Of a stretch of DNA of 64,000 bases, positions 36,532-45,288 are shown in pieces; the first letter of the stretch is position 1, and each line of letters starts with the position of its first letter. The DNA comes from Nitrosomonas nitrosa (GTDB taxonomy: Bacteria; Pseudomonadota; Gammaproteobacteria; Burkholderiales; Nitrosomonadaceae). The notes beneath the pieces are model-generated. The model searched no databases. It saw only the letters and a program-made list of their open reading frames with translations, and had not been told where the DNA came from. The DNA is taken from the NCBI RefSeq assembly GCF_003051105.1, contig NZ_QAOO01000012.1:1-64000 (forward strand). The letters are read 5' to 3'. The translations under genes and the position numbers were made by a program.

Positions 36532-37542
36532 ATGAAACTAATCTTATTGCTGGCGCTGATCCTAAGTTCTCACGCATATGCTCAAGGTGGCCAGGGCCAT
36601 CAAGGTGGAATGCATAAGGGTGATCATCATGGTGGAATGCATGGAGGAGAATTGGATGCAGCAACGCTCAAACAATTTTTTGAGCCGCTACCAGCCTCGA
36701 TTATCGATGAGAAAAAAAATGAAACGCTGATCAAGCTAGGAAGAATGCTCTATATGGATCCCCGGCTTTCTGTGAATGACAAGATTGCCTGTAATTCTTG
36801 TCATCAACTGAATAAGTTCGGTGTCGATAACGAACCGACATCCCCAGGCCACGAAGGTAAGCGTGGTGGAAGAAATTCTCCAACCACACTTAATGCTGCC
36901 CTGCATATTGCGCAGTTTTGGGATGGACGAGCGAGAGACGTTGAAGAGCAAGCCCTCGGCCCAATCTTGAACCCAATTGAGATGGGGATGCCAAGCGAAG
37001 AAGCCGTAGTCAATAAATTGAAGAAAATTGAAGAATATCAGGATCTTTTTCCAAAAGCATTTAAAGATGATAAGGATCCATTCCAATATAAAAATGTCGG
37101 TAAGGCGATTGGTGCTTTTGAGCGCACCCTCTTAACGCCCTCCCGATTCGATGATTACCTCAAAGGTGACAAAGATGCGCTGACAGCAGACGAGAAAAGA
37201 GGTTTGAAAAAATTTGTTCACATGGGATGTGCGACTTGTCACAATGGGATCGTCATTGGTGGAAATTCGTTCAAGAAGCTAGGCCTCGTCGAGCCCTTTG
37301 AGACAGACGATTTGGGAAGATATGAGGTAACCGGGATTGAAAGTGACAAACATGTATTTAAAGTGCCTAGCCTTCGAAATATTACTAAAACAGGCCCCTA
37401 TTTCCATGACGGATCGGTTGAAACGCTCGACGAAGCGATTCGCTTGATGGCTAAACATCAACTTGGACGCCAAGTCGGCGATAGCTTTATCCGTGATGTA
37501 AAAGCATTTCTGGGCTCTTTAACCGAAAAAGGTAAGGAATAA
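36532..37542 (+). CDS. Di-haem cytochrome c peroxidase
   Basis: A periplasmic enzyme reducing hydrogen peroxide with electrons from c-type cytochromes. The 336-residue precursor has a signal peptide (LILLLALILSSHAYAQ) and two haem-binding CxxCH motifs, CNSCH at 87-91 and CATCH at 233-237, with conserved NSPTTLNAA and VPSLRNITKTGPYFHDG segments of the CcpA/MauG family. Just after the signal there is a His/Gly-rich stretch (GHQGGMHKGDHHGGMHGG) not needed for catalysis that may bind metal. It is monocistronic, followed by a hairpin terminator. Confidence 0.9.
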   Translation: MKLILLLALILSSHAYAQGGQGHQGGMHKGDHHGGMHGGELDAATLKQFFEPLPASIIDEKKNETLIKLGRMLYMDPRLSVNDKIACNSCHQLNKFGVDNEPTSPGHEGKRGGRNSPTTLNAALHIAQFWDGRARDVEEQALGPILNPIEMGMPSEEAVVNKLKKIEEYQDLFPKAFKDDKDPFQYKNVGKAIGAFERTLLTPSRFDDYLKGDKDALTADEKRGLKKFVHMGCATCHNGIVIGGNSFKKLGLVEPFETDDLGRYEVTGIESDKHVFKVPSLRNITKTGPYFHDGSVETLDEAIRLMAKHQLGRQVGDSFIRDVKAFLGSLTEKGKE

Positions 37543-37572
37543 ACCGGTAAAATTTGTGCTGTGAGGCCATTT

Positions 37573-37609
37573 GAATGGTATAAAGCCCGGGGTTTTATAC
37601 CATTCTTTT
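37573..37609 (+). terminator. Terminator after the cytochrome c peroxidase gene
   Basis: An inverted repeat, GAATGGTATAAAGCCC paired with GGGGTTTTATACCATTC, followed by TTTT. It begins 30 bases after the stop codon. Confidence 0.75.
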
Positions 37610-37724
37610 CTAATATTGTTTCCGTTAAGGAACCTTGCTGTTACTGATGGATCAATAATGAAGTGAGATCAGCATTTTTATCTCATAACATAGCGTTGAT
37701 CAACCTAATAGGTAGGAGGCTATC

Positions 37725-38234
37725 ATGCGTCGCATTTACTTCCTTGTCCCCGATATAACCGCTACTAAGCGTATTGTCAATGAATTGCTTTTGGCGCGGA
37801 TCGAAGAAAAACATATTCACGTTATTGCCAAGCGCGGCACACCATTAGAAGATTTACCCGAAGCTAGTCTTTTGCAGAAATCCGATTTCGTTCCAGCAGT
37901 CCAGCAAGGGTTGGCGCTAGGTGGGTCGACTGGCGTGCTCGCTGGTCTAGTCGCTGTCGCCCTTCCTCCTGCTTCAACAGTGGTTGCGGGCGGTATTTTG
38001 CTTGCGAGCGCGCTCGCCGGTGCAGGTGTAGGTGCATGGGTAAGTGGGCTGGTTGGAATGAGCATTGGTAACCGGCGAATCAAAGAGTTTGAGGATGCGA
38101 TTGAAGCGGGTCATTTTTTAGTGCTCGCTGATGTTTCCGCAGATAGAGTCGAAGAGATCGAAGAGCGTGTAAAACAGCATTTGCCTGAGGTGGAGATCGA
38201 AAGTACTGAACCTAAAGTTCCTGCATTTCCTTGA
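37725..38234 (+). CDS. DUF1269-like membrane protein
   Basis: A 169-residue protein. The N-terminal 60 residues form a soluble domain (RRIYFLVPDITATKRIVNEL) like those of DUF1269 and general-stress proteins. A glycine- and alanine-rich hydrophobic hairpin follows (ALGGSTGVLAGLVAVALPPA, LLASALAGAGVGAWVSGLVG), then a polar C-terminus with an acidic helix. It is probably an inner-membrane protein of unknown role. It is monocistronic, with a GGAGG ribosome site and a hairpin downstream. Confidence 0.65.
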   Translation: MRRIYFLVPDITATKRIVNELLLARIEEKHIHVIAKRGTPLEDLPEASLLQKSDFVPAVQQGLALGGSTGVLAGLVAVALPPASTVVAGGILLASALAGAGVGAWVSGLVGMSIGNRRIKEFEDAIEAGHFLVLADVSADRVEEIEERVKQHLPEVEIESTEPKVPAFP

Positions 38235-38266
38235 TCGAGTAGCTTGTTTCTGCCTAACTTAATTTT

Positions 38267-38304
38267 GAGGAAGCACTGTAAAAAGGGAAATGCAGCGCTT
38301 CCTC
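38267..38304 (+). terminator. Probable terminator hairpin
   Basis: The arms GAGGAAGCACTG and CAGCGCTTCCTC pair with one mismatch across a 14-base loop, 33 bases after the DUF1269-like gene. The T-rich tail is poor, so strength is uncertain. Confidence 0.5.
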
Positions 38305-38356
38305 TTCCTATTGGCTGATTCAAAATTGTTCAAACGGTCGCTTGCCAAGCGCCTAG

Positions 38357-38511
38357 GAGGCTGTCCGAGGCTGATCTACTGCAGACGAGCTTGGCCTGGC
38401 TGGATTTTCTGATTCTTTTTGTTAAATAGAGCGACTATTTGCCTCAAATGATCGAAAAATCCAACTCAACCAGACAACGCTTGCTACGAATCGCTAATCT
38501 CGGACAGCCTC
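38357..38511. mobile_element. 155-base MITE-like palindromic element, intact copy
   Basis: Terminal inverted repeats GAGGCTGTCCGAG (38357-38369) and CTCGGACAGCCTC (38499-38511) bound a non-coding element. The interior contains a second inverted repeat (TGGATTTTCTGAT and ATCGAAAAATCCA). Related copies lie at 25406-25450 (shortened) and 26140-26281 (diverged). It has no gene, so it would need a transposase in trans. No clear target duplication is visible at its ends. It lies between the DUF1269-like gene and the metal transporter operon. Confidence 0.75.
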
Positions 38512-38519
38512 ATCGATCA

Positions 38520-39356
38520 CTAGAATTTGATAGGGCGCATGTTTTTGCGTAACGCACTGATCAATAGCGATAAGCAAAACAGTATTGTACCGAACAGAAC
38601 GATTGTTGTACCGGAAGCAACGTTGAATATATAGCTTAGATACATCCCTACAATCCCGGTCATTGCACCAATAATCATTGAATATACGATCACTCGACTG
38701 AAGCTATTGGTAAGCATTCTTGCTGTCATGGCGGGTGCTATCAGTGTGGCGGCCACCATTGTGACGCCGACTACATTCAGGGATGCAATCACCGAGAAGG
38801 TGAGCAGGAACGAAAAAATGATCTGCACCAAGCCAGTCTTAATTCCGAACACACGTGCCGCATCGTGATCGAATGTTAGGAAAAGCAATGGTTTGTATAT
38901 GAAGAAAATGGTTACCAAGGTAATGGTCGTGATGCCGCCAATCATGATCAAGTCTTGATCGCTGATTCCCAGAATATTGCCAAACAAAGCAGCTTCAAAA
39001 TTTTGCCTGAAATGACGCAACTTGCTGATAATGGCTACGCCTAGCGCGAACATGGCCGTAGTGACTAATCCGATCGCCGCATCGAGCTTGATTTGATTAT
39101 TTTGAGTCACGCGATTGATGAGCAATGTGGCAAGTAAACCCATTGCGCAAGCACCGACATAAAAATTAAGATTCAAGGTAATGCCTACCACGGCACCACC
39201 GATTGCGGCATGAGATAAGCCGTGGCCGATATAGCTCATACCACGAAGCACAACGAATACACCAATCAAACCGCAGAGTGTCCCTATCATAAGTGCAGCA
39301 AGCAGGCCACGACGGAAAAACTCGTAATCGAGCGGCTCGACAAGAAAAGCTATCAT
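38520..39356 (-). CDS. Metal ABC transporter permease (ABC-3/ZnuB family)
   Basis: A 278-residue inner-membrane permease with about seven or eight hydrophobic segments and the ABC-3 family segments RGMSYIGHGLSHAAIGGAVV and GVTMVAATLIAPAMTARML. It would pair with the adjacent ATPase and binding protein to import a divalent metal (Zn, Mn or, by context, Ni). Its start overlaps the ATPase stop (ATGA), so it is the last gene of a three-gene operon. It ends 8 bases from the palindromic element. Confidence 0.88.
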   Translation of the reverse strand: MIAFLVEPLDYEFFRRGLLAALMIGTLCGLIGVFVVLRGMSYIGHGLSHAAIGGAVVGITLNLNFYVGACAMGLLATLLINRVTQNNQIKLDAAIGLVTTAMFALGVAIISKLRHFRQNFEAALFGNILGISDQDLIMIGGITTITLVTIFFIYKPLLFLTFDHDAARVFGIKTGLVQIIFSFLLTFSVIASLNVVGVTMVAATLIAPAMTARMLTNSFSRVIVYSMIIGAMTGIVGMYLSYIFNVASGTTIVLFGTILFCLSLLISALRKNMRPIKF

Positions 39357-40168
39357 GGATGCCTGTCCCTGAAATGAAGCGGTGTGCTATTGGCAATCAG
39401 GAAATGTCCATCGTATTTAACGATCACGATATCGCCACCGTAGGTTTTAGTAAGAATCTCATTGGTGAAGATGTCATAAGGGCGGCCTTGTGCAACGATG
39501 CCTTTATTGAAACAAATGACCCAGGGTAGATGAGAAGCAACCGCATTGAGATCGTGCGTAGTAAGCAATACCGTGATGCCTTCGCTATTGAGATCACCCA
39601 GCAAGTGCAGTACTTCATGCTGAGTTTTGATATCGACGCCAGAAGTGGGTTCGTCTAAGACGAGTAGTCTGGGATTGTTGATGAGCGCGCGTGCAAGAAA
39701 TGCGCGTTGTCGCTCTCCTCCCGAAATATTGGCGATGTGCTGGCGCAAACAATCATAAACGCCCAGTCTGGATGCGAGTTCGTTAACTCGATTGCGTTCT
39801 GCCCTACTAGGCCACGGCCAAATACGTCCACTATCATGCAGTCCCATGGTAATAACTTCCTCCACCGTTATGGGGAAACTCCAATCCACGCTATCCAACT
39901 GGGGTACATAACCGATTGTCCTTGGTGGAGCTTTTTCTATGGAGCGGGTACTCAAGTGTATTGCACCGGACATGACGGGGTGCGTGCCTAAAATGATTTT
40001 AAGCAAAGTACTTTTACCAGAGGCGGTAGGGCCAACGATCCCCGCGAACTGACCCGAAGTGATTTCGAGTGAAAGGTCGGAGAAGACAATATTCCGTTCG
40101 TAACCGGCTGTTACATTGTGGAGCTTGATAGCCGAATCAGAATCGACGTTAAAAGAGATTGCTTGCAT
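39353..40168 (-). CDS. Metal ABC transporter ATP-binding protein
   Basis: A 271-residue ATPase: Walker A GPTASGKST, signature ISGGERQRAFLARAL, Walker B LLVLDEPTSGVD and the H-loop LTTHDLN. The sequence is of the Mn/Zn-type group (MntB/ZnuC/TroB). The stop overlaps the permease start and the start overlaps the end of the binding-protein gene by 20 bases, so the three genes are translationally coupled. Confidence 0.9.
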   Translation of the reverse strand: MQAISFNVDSDSAIKLHNVTAGYERNIVFSDLSLEITSGQFAGIVGPTASGKSTLLKIILGTHPVMSGAIHLSTRSIEKAPPRTIGYVPQLDSVDWSFPITVEEVITMGLHDSGRIWPWPSRAERNRVNELASRLGVYDCLRQHIANISGGERQRAFLARALINNPRLLVLDEPTSGVDIKTQHEVLHLLGDLNSEGITVLLTTHDLNAVASHLPWVICFNKGIVAQGRPYDIFTNEILTKTYGGDIVIVKYDGHFLIANSTPLHFRDRHP

Positions 40169-41120
40169 CGATGTCGGTTATGCAGGCTGAATTGCCTCCT
40201 AATGCTTCCGTCATGATCGCCAAATTGTTGGCCATCATGCCAATAAATGAATCGTTAGGGGGGGGCGGGAGCTCATCGTCGGACAGTTGGTCGACAAATT
40301 TAACATTGGCTTCGCGCGCGATCTGCGCCATCACTTTACTTGGGAAAACTTCTGAGCCAAATATTGCCGGTACTTTTTCTTTTTTGATTTGTTTGATAAT
40401 GCTAATGATTTCACGTGGTCCCGGTTCGGAGAAGTCTGAAGGTTGTAGTGCAGCGATCACGGTCACACCGTAGCGCGGTGCGAAATAAGCAAAAGAATCG
40501 TGGTACGTGACAAGTTTACGATTTTGCTCCGGAATGGATGCCACACATTGAAAGATCTTGTTATCCAATTTTTCAAGCTTGGCGAGATAAGCAGCTGCAT
40601 TGGCGAAATAACCTGTCGTGTTGATCGGATCGAGCTTACTTAGATTATCCCTGATAATTTCAACGTAGCGCATCACGAGCGCAATATTAAGCCACAAATG
40701 CGGGTTGGGGTACCCTTCGTCACGTGGATAACTGAAGTCATATTGCCATTCTTCTCGTGAGAGTGTTTGGTTGCCGAGTTGCAAGATAGGCGTTTCGGCT
40801 TTTTTCACTTTCTGGGCTAGCTTGACGGTGGGTAGTTCCAAATCGAGACCATTGACGATGATGAGATCGGCCGCTTGCAATATTTTGGCATCCGCTGGAG
40901 TCGGCTCGAATGTGTGCGAATCCGTTCCATCAGGAACAATACCTGCGATGTCGACGTAAGGTATGCCAACATTCCGGACGATATTGGCAAGGGGCGCAAC
41001 TGTGGTCACAACCGCAAGTTTTTTATTCGTCGTTGATGCACAAGCAATATAGGGAAGCAGCAGCGAAAATGTAAATAGCCAGGTCAATAATTTCAACGTT
41101 CTGTTACTCTCAATTTTCAT
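40149..41120 (-). CDS. Metal ABC transporter substrate-binding protein (cluster A-I)
   Basis: A 323-residue periplasmic binding protein with an N-terminal signal (LLTWLFTFSLLLPYIACAS). Metal ligands can be placed as H69 (DSHTFEPT), H141 (NPHLWLN), H207 (TYHDSFAYF) and an Asp at 281/282 (LSDDELP), the three-His one-Asp set seen in TroA/ZnuA-like proteins rather than the His-His-Glu-Asp set of manganese binders. The usual His-rich loop of ZnuA is absent. The gene heads the operon and faces the TonB-receptor gene across a region with a NikR-like site, so nickel is a possible substrate besides zinc. Confidence 0.87.
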   Translation of the reverse strand: MKIESNRTLKLLTWLFTFSLLLPYIACASTTNKKLAVVTTVAPLANIVRNVGIPYVDIAGIVPDGTDSHTFEPTPADAKILQAADLIIVNGLDLELPTVKLAQKVKKAETPILQLGNQTLSREEWQYDFSYPRDEGYPNPHLWLNIALVMRYVEIIRDNLSKLDPINTTGYFANAAAYLAKLEKLDNKIFQCVASIPEQNRKLVTYHDSFAYFAPRYGVTVIAALQPSDFSEPGPREIISIIKQIKKEKVPAIFGSEVFPSKVMAQIAREANVKFVDQLSDDELPPPPNDSFIGMMANNLAIMTEALGGNSACITDIDASNLF

Positions 41121-41443
41121 GTCGTTTTTCCTTTGACTCGGTCAAAACCGATAGCCCGCATCGATCAGCACACCTAAATGGAGAAGGGTTGCTGATTAAG
41201 GGTCAAGTCGATCAAGCCCGATCTAACGTTAAAGCTATTTAACGCGCATAAGGTTTATTTTGTGTTATCTTGTATGAAGAATATAGAATTTATCATACTT
41301 TTTATCTTGTTTAATAAATTAGAGGTCATTTTTATACCACAATCAGGTATCAAGAAATAGAAAATGACCTATTGATAGAAACGAAACGATCAAGTATCCA
41401 TTTCGATTTGCCTTCTGTTTTTGCGTAAAGTGAGGATGAAAGC
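41121..41443. other. Divergent control region between the metal ABC operon and the TonB receptor
   Basis: No gene. AT-rich, with the NikR-like palindrome at 41272-41298 near the middle and further AT-rich sequence toward the receptor. It must hold two divergent promoters; I could not fix their -35/-10 boxes. Confidence 0.6.
41272..41298. promoter_or_regulatory. Candidate NikR operator
   Basis: Half-sites GTATGA (41272-41277) and TCATAC (41293-41298) form a perfect inverted repeat with 15 bases between. The E. coli NikR operator is GTATGA-N16-TCATAC, so only the spacer differs by one base. It lies about 150 bases from each divergent start, and a nikR gene is 2.4 kb away. Nickel-bound NikR would be expected to repress both transport units. 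Confidence 0.7.
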
Positions 41444-43522
41444 TTGAAGAATATGCTTAAATTTTCCAAAAAATGGGTGCAGGATGTTGCTTCATGGCAA
41501 TTGGTGGCATTAACCAGTATCCCCCAGCTTAGTCATGCAGCAGGAATACCTACATTGCAAGAAGTGACTGTCAAAGCTAAAGCCAATGACTTGATGGGGT
41601 TGGCCAATTCAGCAAGTGAAGGCACGGTACTCAAGCGGCAGCTTGATATGCGTGCAGTCTATCGTCCAGGCGAACTGTTGGAAAGTGTGCCGGGCTTGAT
41701 TGTTACTCAGCATAGTGGCGAAGGCAAAGCGAATCAATATTTCTTGCGAGGCTTTAATCTTGATCATGGGACGGATCTTAGAATCACCGTCGATGGCATG
41801 TTGGTGAATCAACGCTCACATGGACATGGGCAAGGCTGGGCAGACACCAATTTTGTCATTCCCGAACTGGTTAGTGGAATGCAATATCTGAAAGGGCCTT
41901 ATTATGCTGATCAGGGTGATTTTTCTTCGGCGGGTGCAGTCAATATGGGTTATGTCAACAAACTTCCCCAGGGGATTGCAAGCTATGGATTGGGTCAGCA
42001 AGGATTTATGCGGGGCTTGCTTGCGAACTCCCATGAAGTGGGAGCGGGTCAAGTTTTATATGCCGCTGAGCTGCTGACAAAAGACGGTCCTTGGGTCAAC
42101 AAAGAGAATTACAAAAAATTCAATGCATTGCTGCGCTATAGCCAGGATACCGGGCCGACCCAATTTAACGTGACAGCGATGGGTTATGGTGGACGCTGGA
42201 ATGCGACTGACCAGATACCCTTGAGAGCGGTAACGGAGGGATTGATTTCCCGGCTGGATACGATTGATCCCAGCGGTGGAGGTGAAGCGCATCGTTTCAG
42301 TTTATCGGGGGCGTTGCAACATACCAGCAATTACGGCGTCACCCGCTTGAATCTCTACACACTCCATACCAATTTAGCGCTTTTCTCAAATTTTACTTAT
42401 TTTCTGGACGACCCTATCAATGGCGATCAATTCTCGCAGATAGACAAACGCTTCCAGTCTGCAATGGATTTGAGCCATTTTTGGATAAACCGTCTGGGTG
42501 GTATCGAACTTGAAAATACCGTTGGCGTTCAATTGCAAAATGATGTGATTGACAATGGTTTGTTAAGTACGAGGCACCGGCAAACGTTATCGACGACACG
42601 TAAAGATCATATCAATCAGAACAGTATAGGACTCTATTTCCAAAATAGTATTCAGTGGCTGGAAAAATTTAGGACTGTTGCTGGAGTACGGTCAGATTAT
42701 TACTGGTTTGACGTAAACAGTCACCAAAAAGCGAATTCTGGTAACCGTTTCGACAGTATTACCAATCCCAAGCTAAGTTTGATTTTTGGCCCTTGGGCCA
42801 AGTCGGAGTTTTATTTTAGCTATGGGAGCGGTTTTCATAGTAATGATGCGCGTGGCACCACAGCTACAGTCGATCCCAAAACGGGCGAACCGGTTAACCG
42901 TGTGACACCGCTTGTTCGTTCTACCGGCTATGAAGTTGGGTTGCGAACGGCAGTTATTCCAAGCCTACAAGCTTCTTTCTCACTTTTTCGGTTGAATATG
43001 GATTCGGAATTACTGTTTGTTGGCGATGCCGGTACCACTGAAGCGAGTCGTCCGAGTAAGCGTGAGGGATTTGAAATCTCGACATTCTATATGCCAACCG
43101 ATTGGATGATCATCGATTTGGATTATGCCCTTACACGCGCCCGTTTTACCGATGCGGATGCAGAGGGAAATCATATTCCCGGTGCGATCAAAGGCGTTGG
43201 GAAGGCGGCTGTTTCCGTGGATAATATCGGGCGCTTTTATGGGAGCATGCAGTTCCGCTATTTCGGTAAGCGCGCGTTGATCGAAGACAATAGTGTTCAA
43301 TCAGATCATACAATGACGCTGAATGGTCAGATTGGCTACAAAATCAATCATAACGTTCGTGCGCTCTTGCAAGGATTCAATTTATTGAATACTCGGGCAC
43401 ATGCTATTGATTACTACTATACTTCAAGACTGCCAGGCGAACCACAGGAAGGAATGGCTGATCTTCATTTTCATCCGATTGAAAGCCGCTCTTTTCGTGT
43501 TAGCCTGATTGTTAACTATTAA
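41444..43522 (+). CDS. TonB-dependent outer-membrane receptor, probable nickel uptake
   Basis: A 692-residue receptor with an N-terminal export region, a plug domain (VYRPGELLESVPGLIVTQHS, QYFLRGFNLDHGTDLRITVD) and a 22-strand barrel ending in an aromatic (VSLIVNY). The start is either TTG 41444 (with GAGG upstream) or ATG 41453. It would pull a scarce metal complex through the outer membrane using TonB energy. The NikR-like operator upstream, nikR downstream and urease nearby point to nickel; a zinc or other metal complex remains possible because the partner ABC proteins are of the Zn/Mn type. Confidence 0.85.
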   Translation: MKNMLKFSKKWVQDVASWQLVALTSIPQLSHAAGIPTLQEVTVKAKANDLMGLANSASEGTVLKRQLDMRAVYRPGELLESVPGLIVTQHSGEGKANQYFLRGFNLDHGTDLRITVDGMLVNQRSHGHGQGWADTNFVIPELVSGMQYLKGPYYADQGDFSSAGAVNMGYVNKLPQGIASYGLGQQGFMRGLLANSHEVGAGQVLYAAELLTKDGPWVNKENYKKFNALLRYSQDTGPTQFNVTAMGYGGRWNATDQIPLRAVTEGLISRLDTIDPSGGGEAHRFSLSGALQHTSNYGVTRLNLYTLHTNLALFSNFTYFLDDPINGDQFSQIDKRFQSAMDLSHFWINRLGGIELENTVGVQLQNDVIDNGLLSTRHRQTLSTTRKDHINQNSIGLYFQNSIQWLEKFRTVAGVRSDYYWFDVNSHQKANSGNRFDSITNPKLSLIFGPWAKSEFYFSYGSGFHSNDARGTTATVDPKTGEPVNRVTPLVRSTGYEVGLRTAVIPSLQASFSLFRLNMDSELLFVGDAGTTEASRPSKREGFEISTFYMPTDWMIIDLDYALTRARFTDADAEGNHIPGAIKGVGKAAVSVDNIGRFYGSMQFRYFGKRALIEDNSVQSDHTMTLNGQIGYKINHNVRALLQGFNLLNTRAHAIDYYYTSRLPGEPQEGMADLHFHPIESRSFRVSLIVNY

Positions 43523-43660
43523 CAGCGCTTTCTTTGTGTGAAAAGGTTGTAAATTGTGCTGTGATAAGTGTGTGCAAGTTTAACTAAGGGATCTTGCGGG
43601 GAGCGTATGTTCAGATCGCAATGATTTTTTATCACAATAAATGCATAGGAAAATAGCATC

Positions 43661-44122
43661 ATGGAGCGACATACCATTTCATTGGATACACAGCTTTCTG
43701 AACAATTTGATAAATTCATGCAGGCGCGAGGCTATGAGAATCGTTCCGAGGCGATACGCGATTTGATCCGCGAGTGTCTGGAAGTTGACCGCCTGAATAA
43801 AAATATAAAAGGCTACTGTGTCGCAACACTTAGCTATATCTATAACCATCATGAAAGAGATTTGGCGAAGCATGTCACATCGGTCCATCATTTTCATCAT
43901 GATTTGACGCTGTCTAGTATGCATGTACATATGGATCATGACAATTGTCTGGAAGTGGTTTTTATTCGAGGGACTGTGCAGGATGTCAGGCGTTTCGCAG
44001 ACAAAGTTATCGCTACGCGCGGCGTGCGGCATGGTAAATTGCATATCGTGCCGATCGAACTTTCGCAAGAACGGCATGCGCATTCATCCGAGCCACATTT
44101 TCACAGTAGCCCCCTTACCTGA
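43661..44122 (+). CDS. nikR: Nickel-responsive regulator NikR
   Basis: A 153-residue ribbon-helix-helix repressor. The N-terminal arm (RHTISLDTQLSEQFDKFM) binds DNA and the C-terminal ACT-like domain binds nickel through H88, H90 and C96 (SSMHVHMDHDNC), with H77 from the other chain, the same spacing as the E. coli protein. The C-terminus carries an extra His-rich tail (HAHSSEPHFHSS). It lies 138 bases after the receptor gene, which together with the metal ABC operon is its likely target. Confidence 0.92.
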   Translation: MERHTISLDTQLSEQFDKFMQARGYENRSEAIRDLIRECLEVDRLNKNIKGYCVATLSYIYNHHERDLAKHVTSVHHFHHDLTLSSMHVHMDHDNCLEVVFIRGTVQDVRRFADKVIATRGVRHGKLHIVPIELSQERHAHSSEPHFHSSPLT

Positions 44123-44157
44123 ATACTGGCCCACGATTGTGATGGGGTGAAACCGGC

Positions 44158-44191
44158 GATAGAAGATCCGCGATTCTGCGGATCTTCTATC
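44158..44191. terminator. Hairpin between convergent nikR and urea transporter genes
   Basis: A perfect 14-base stem, GATAGAAGATCCGC with GCGGATCTTCTATC, and a 6-base loop. It lies between two converging genes and could end transcription from both sides, although there is no T run. Confidence 0.7.
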
Positions 44192-44207
44192 GGGAGGCTA
44201 TGCTTAC

Positions 44208-45158
44208 TTAATTGCTTCCCCAATATTTAGATTTACTGGCAGCAAACAAAAACATCCACATGACCAGTACGAATGGAAAAGTCAGGGTAGGCAATCCAAT
44301 TGGCGTCAGGAAATTGGCTAAACCAGCCTGACATACTACGGTCAGCATCCCTGCCAGGAAGGCCAGAACGATACTTCTCTTAGAAGGTTTGAGAAAAACC
44401 CAGCCTATGGCCATCATGGTAAGGACGGGATTGAACGCGTATAAGCCCATTTCAATCAAGGTTTTGTCCGCACCTAGCAGGACGGGGGTAATGACGCCGA
44501 CGATAGCGCCTGATAGCGCCATGGCTGCACCGCGTAGTGATGTAATCGCAATACCGACTAAAAACATAACGCCGACGGTGACACTGTCCGCAAACATGAC
44601 TTCGCTTACTCCCTTGGAGACAGCGACGTGCCACATTTCGACTGGTATCATGGAAATATTAGCTACTTCGGTAGGGATACTGGCTGCAGGCAAAACGGGC
44701 CCTCGCGAGAAACTGTCGAAAGCAAAAACGGCTGCCATGAACATCCAGCAGGTTAGAACAAAAGGTGAAGTCGAAGCGGGGATATTATAGGGTTGCAAAA
44801 TCCGCATCAGGGCAGCTAGGACAATGGTTGACAAAATCGAAGCAAAGACGACATAGAGCCAAAGCTGTGGAGAATGCTCCAGAAATAAGAAAAGACAGGG
44901 GCCTACCAACGTGCCGTTGAACCCATACAACCCTGCATCGATTTCATCGTCCGGTAACCCCAGTAGATAGGCTGCAACCGTGCTGCTGATGACACCCACA
45001 GTTGCTGCTAATCCTGCGGTTATCCCCCCGACGTACAAGGCAGCCAAAAAAATCAAGCCTGTTACCGCATTGCCACAAAAAAAAACTTGTCCGACTCCCC
45101 TAAAAATGACACGTAAGGGATACGGTATTGCTTTATCAACAGTCCAAGACCATTCCAT
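44208..45158 (-). CDS. Urea transporter, UT family
   Basis: A 316-residue inner-membrane channel for urea. The two-fold repeated UT sequence is visible, with GNAVTGLIFLAALYVGG and GLYGFNGTLVGPCLFLF in the first half and MGLYAFNPVLTMMAIGW and GLPTLTFPFVLVMWMF in the second. It lies downstream of ureG by 130 bases on the same strand, so it may be the last gene of the urease operon or have its own promoter. It would feed urea to the cytoplasmic urease. Confidence 0.9.
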   Translation of the reverse strand: MEWSWTVDKAIPYPLRVIFRGVGQVFFCGNAVTGLIFLAALYVGGITAGLAATVGVISSTVAAYLLGLPDDEIDAGLYGFNGTLVGPCLFLFLEHSPQLWLYVVFASILSTIVLAALMRILQPYNIPASTSPFVLTCWMFMAAVFAFDSFSRGPVLPAASIPTEVANISMIPVEMWHVAVSKGVSEVMFADSVTVGVMFLVGIAITSLRGAAMALSGAIVGVITPVLLGADKTLIEMGLYAFNPVLTMMAIGWVFLKPSKRSIVLAFLAGMLTVVCQAGLANFLTPIGLPTLTFPFVLVMWMFLFAASKSKYWGSN

Positions 45159-45288
45159 GGTAATTAGCTCCCAAAGTTTATGAAAAAAACTATGCTCACA
45201 GCAACTAAACCAAAATCTTCAAGTACCCTACCCCATCGAGTGCGCAATTTGGTTGTTCGACTAAATAAACCATGAAGGATAGTCCATT

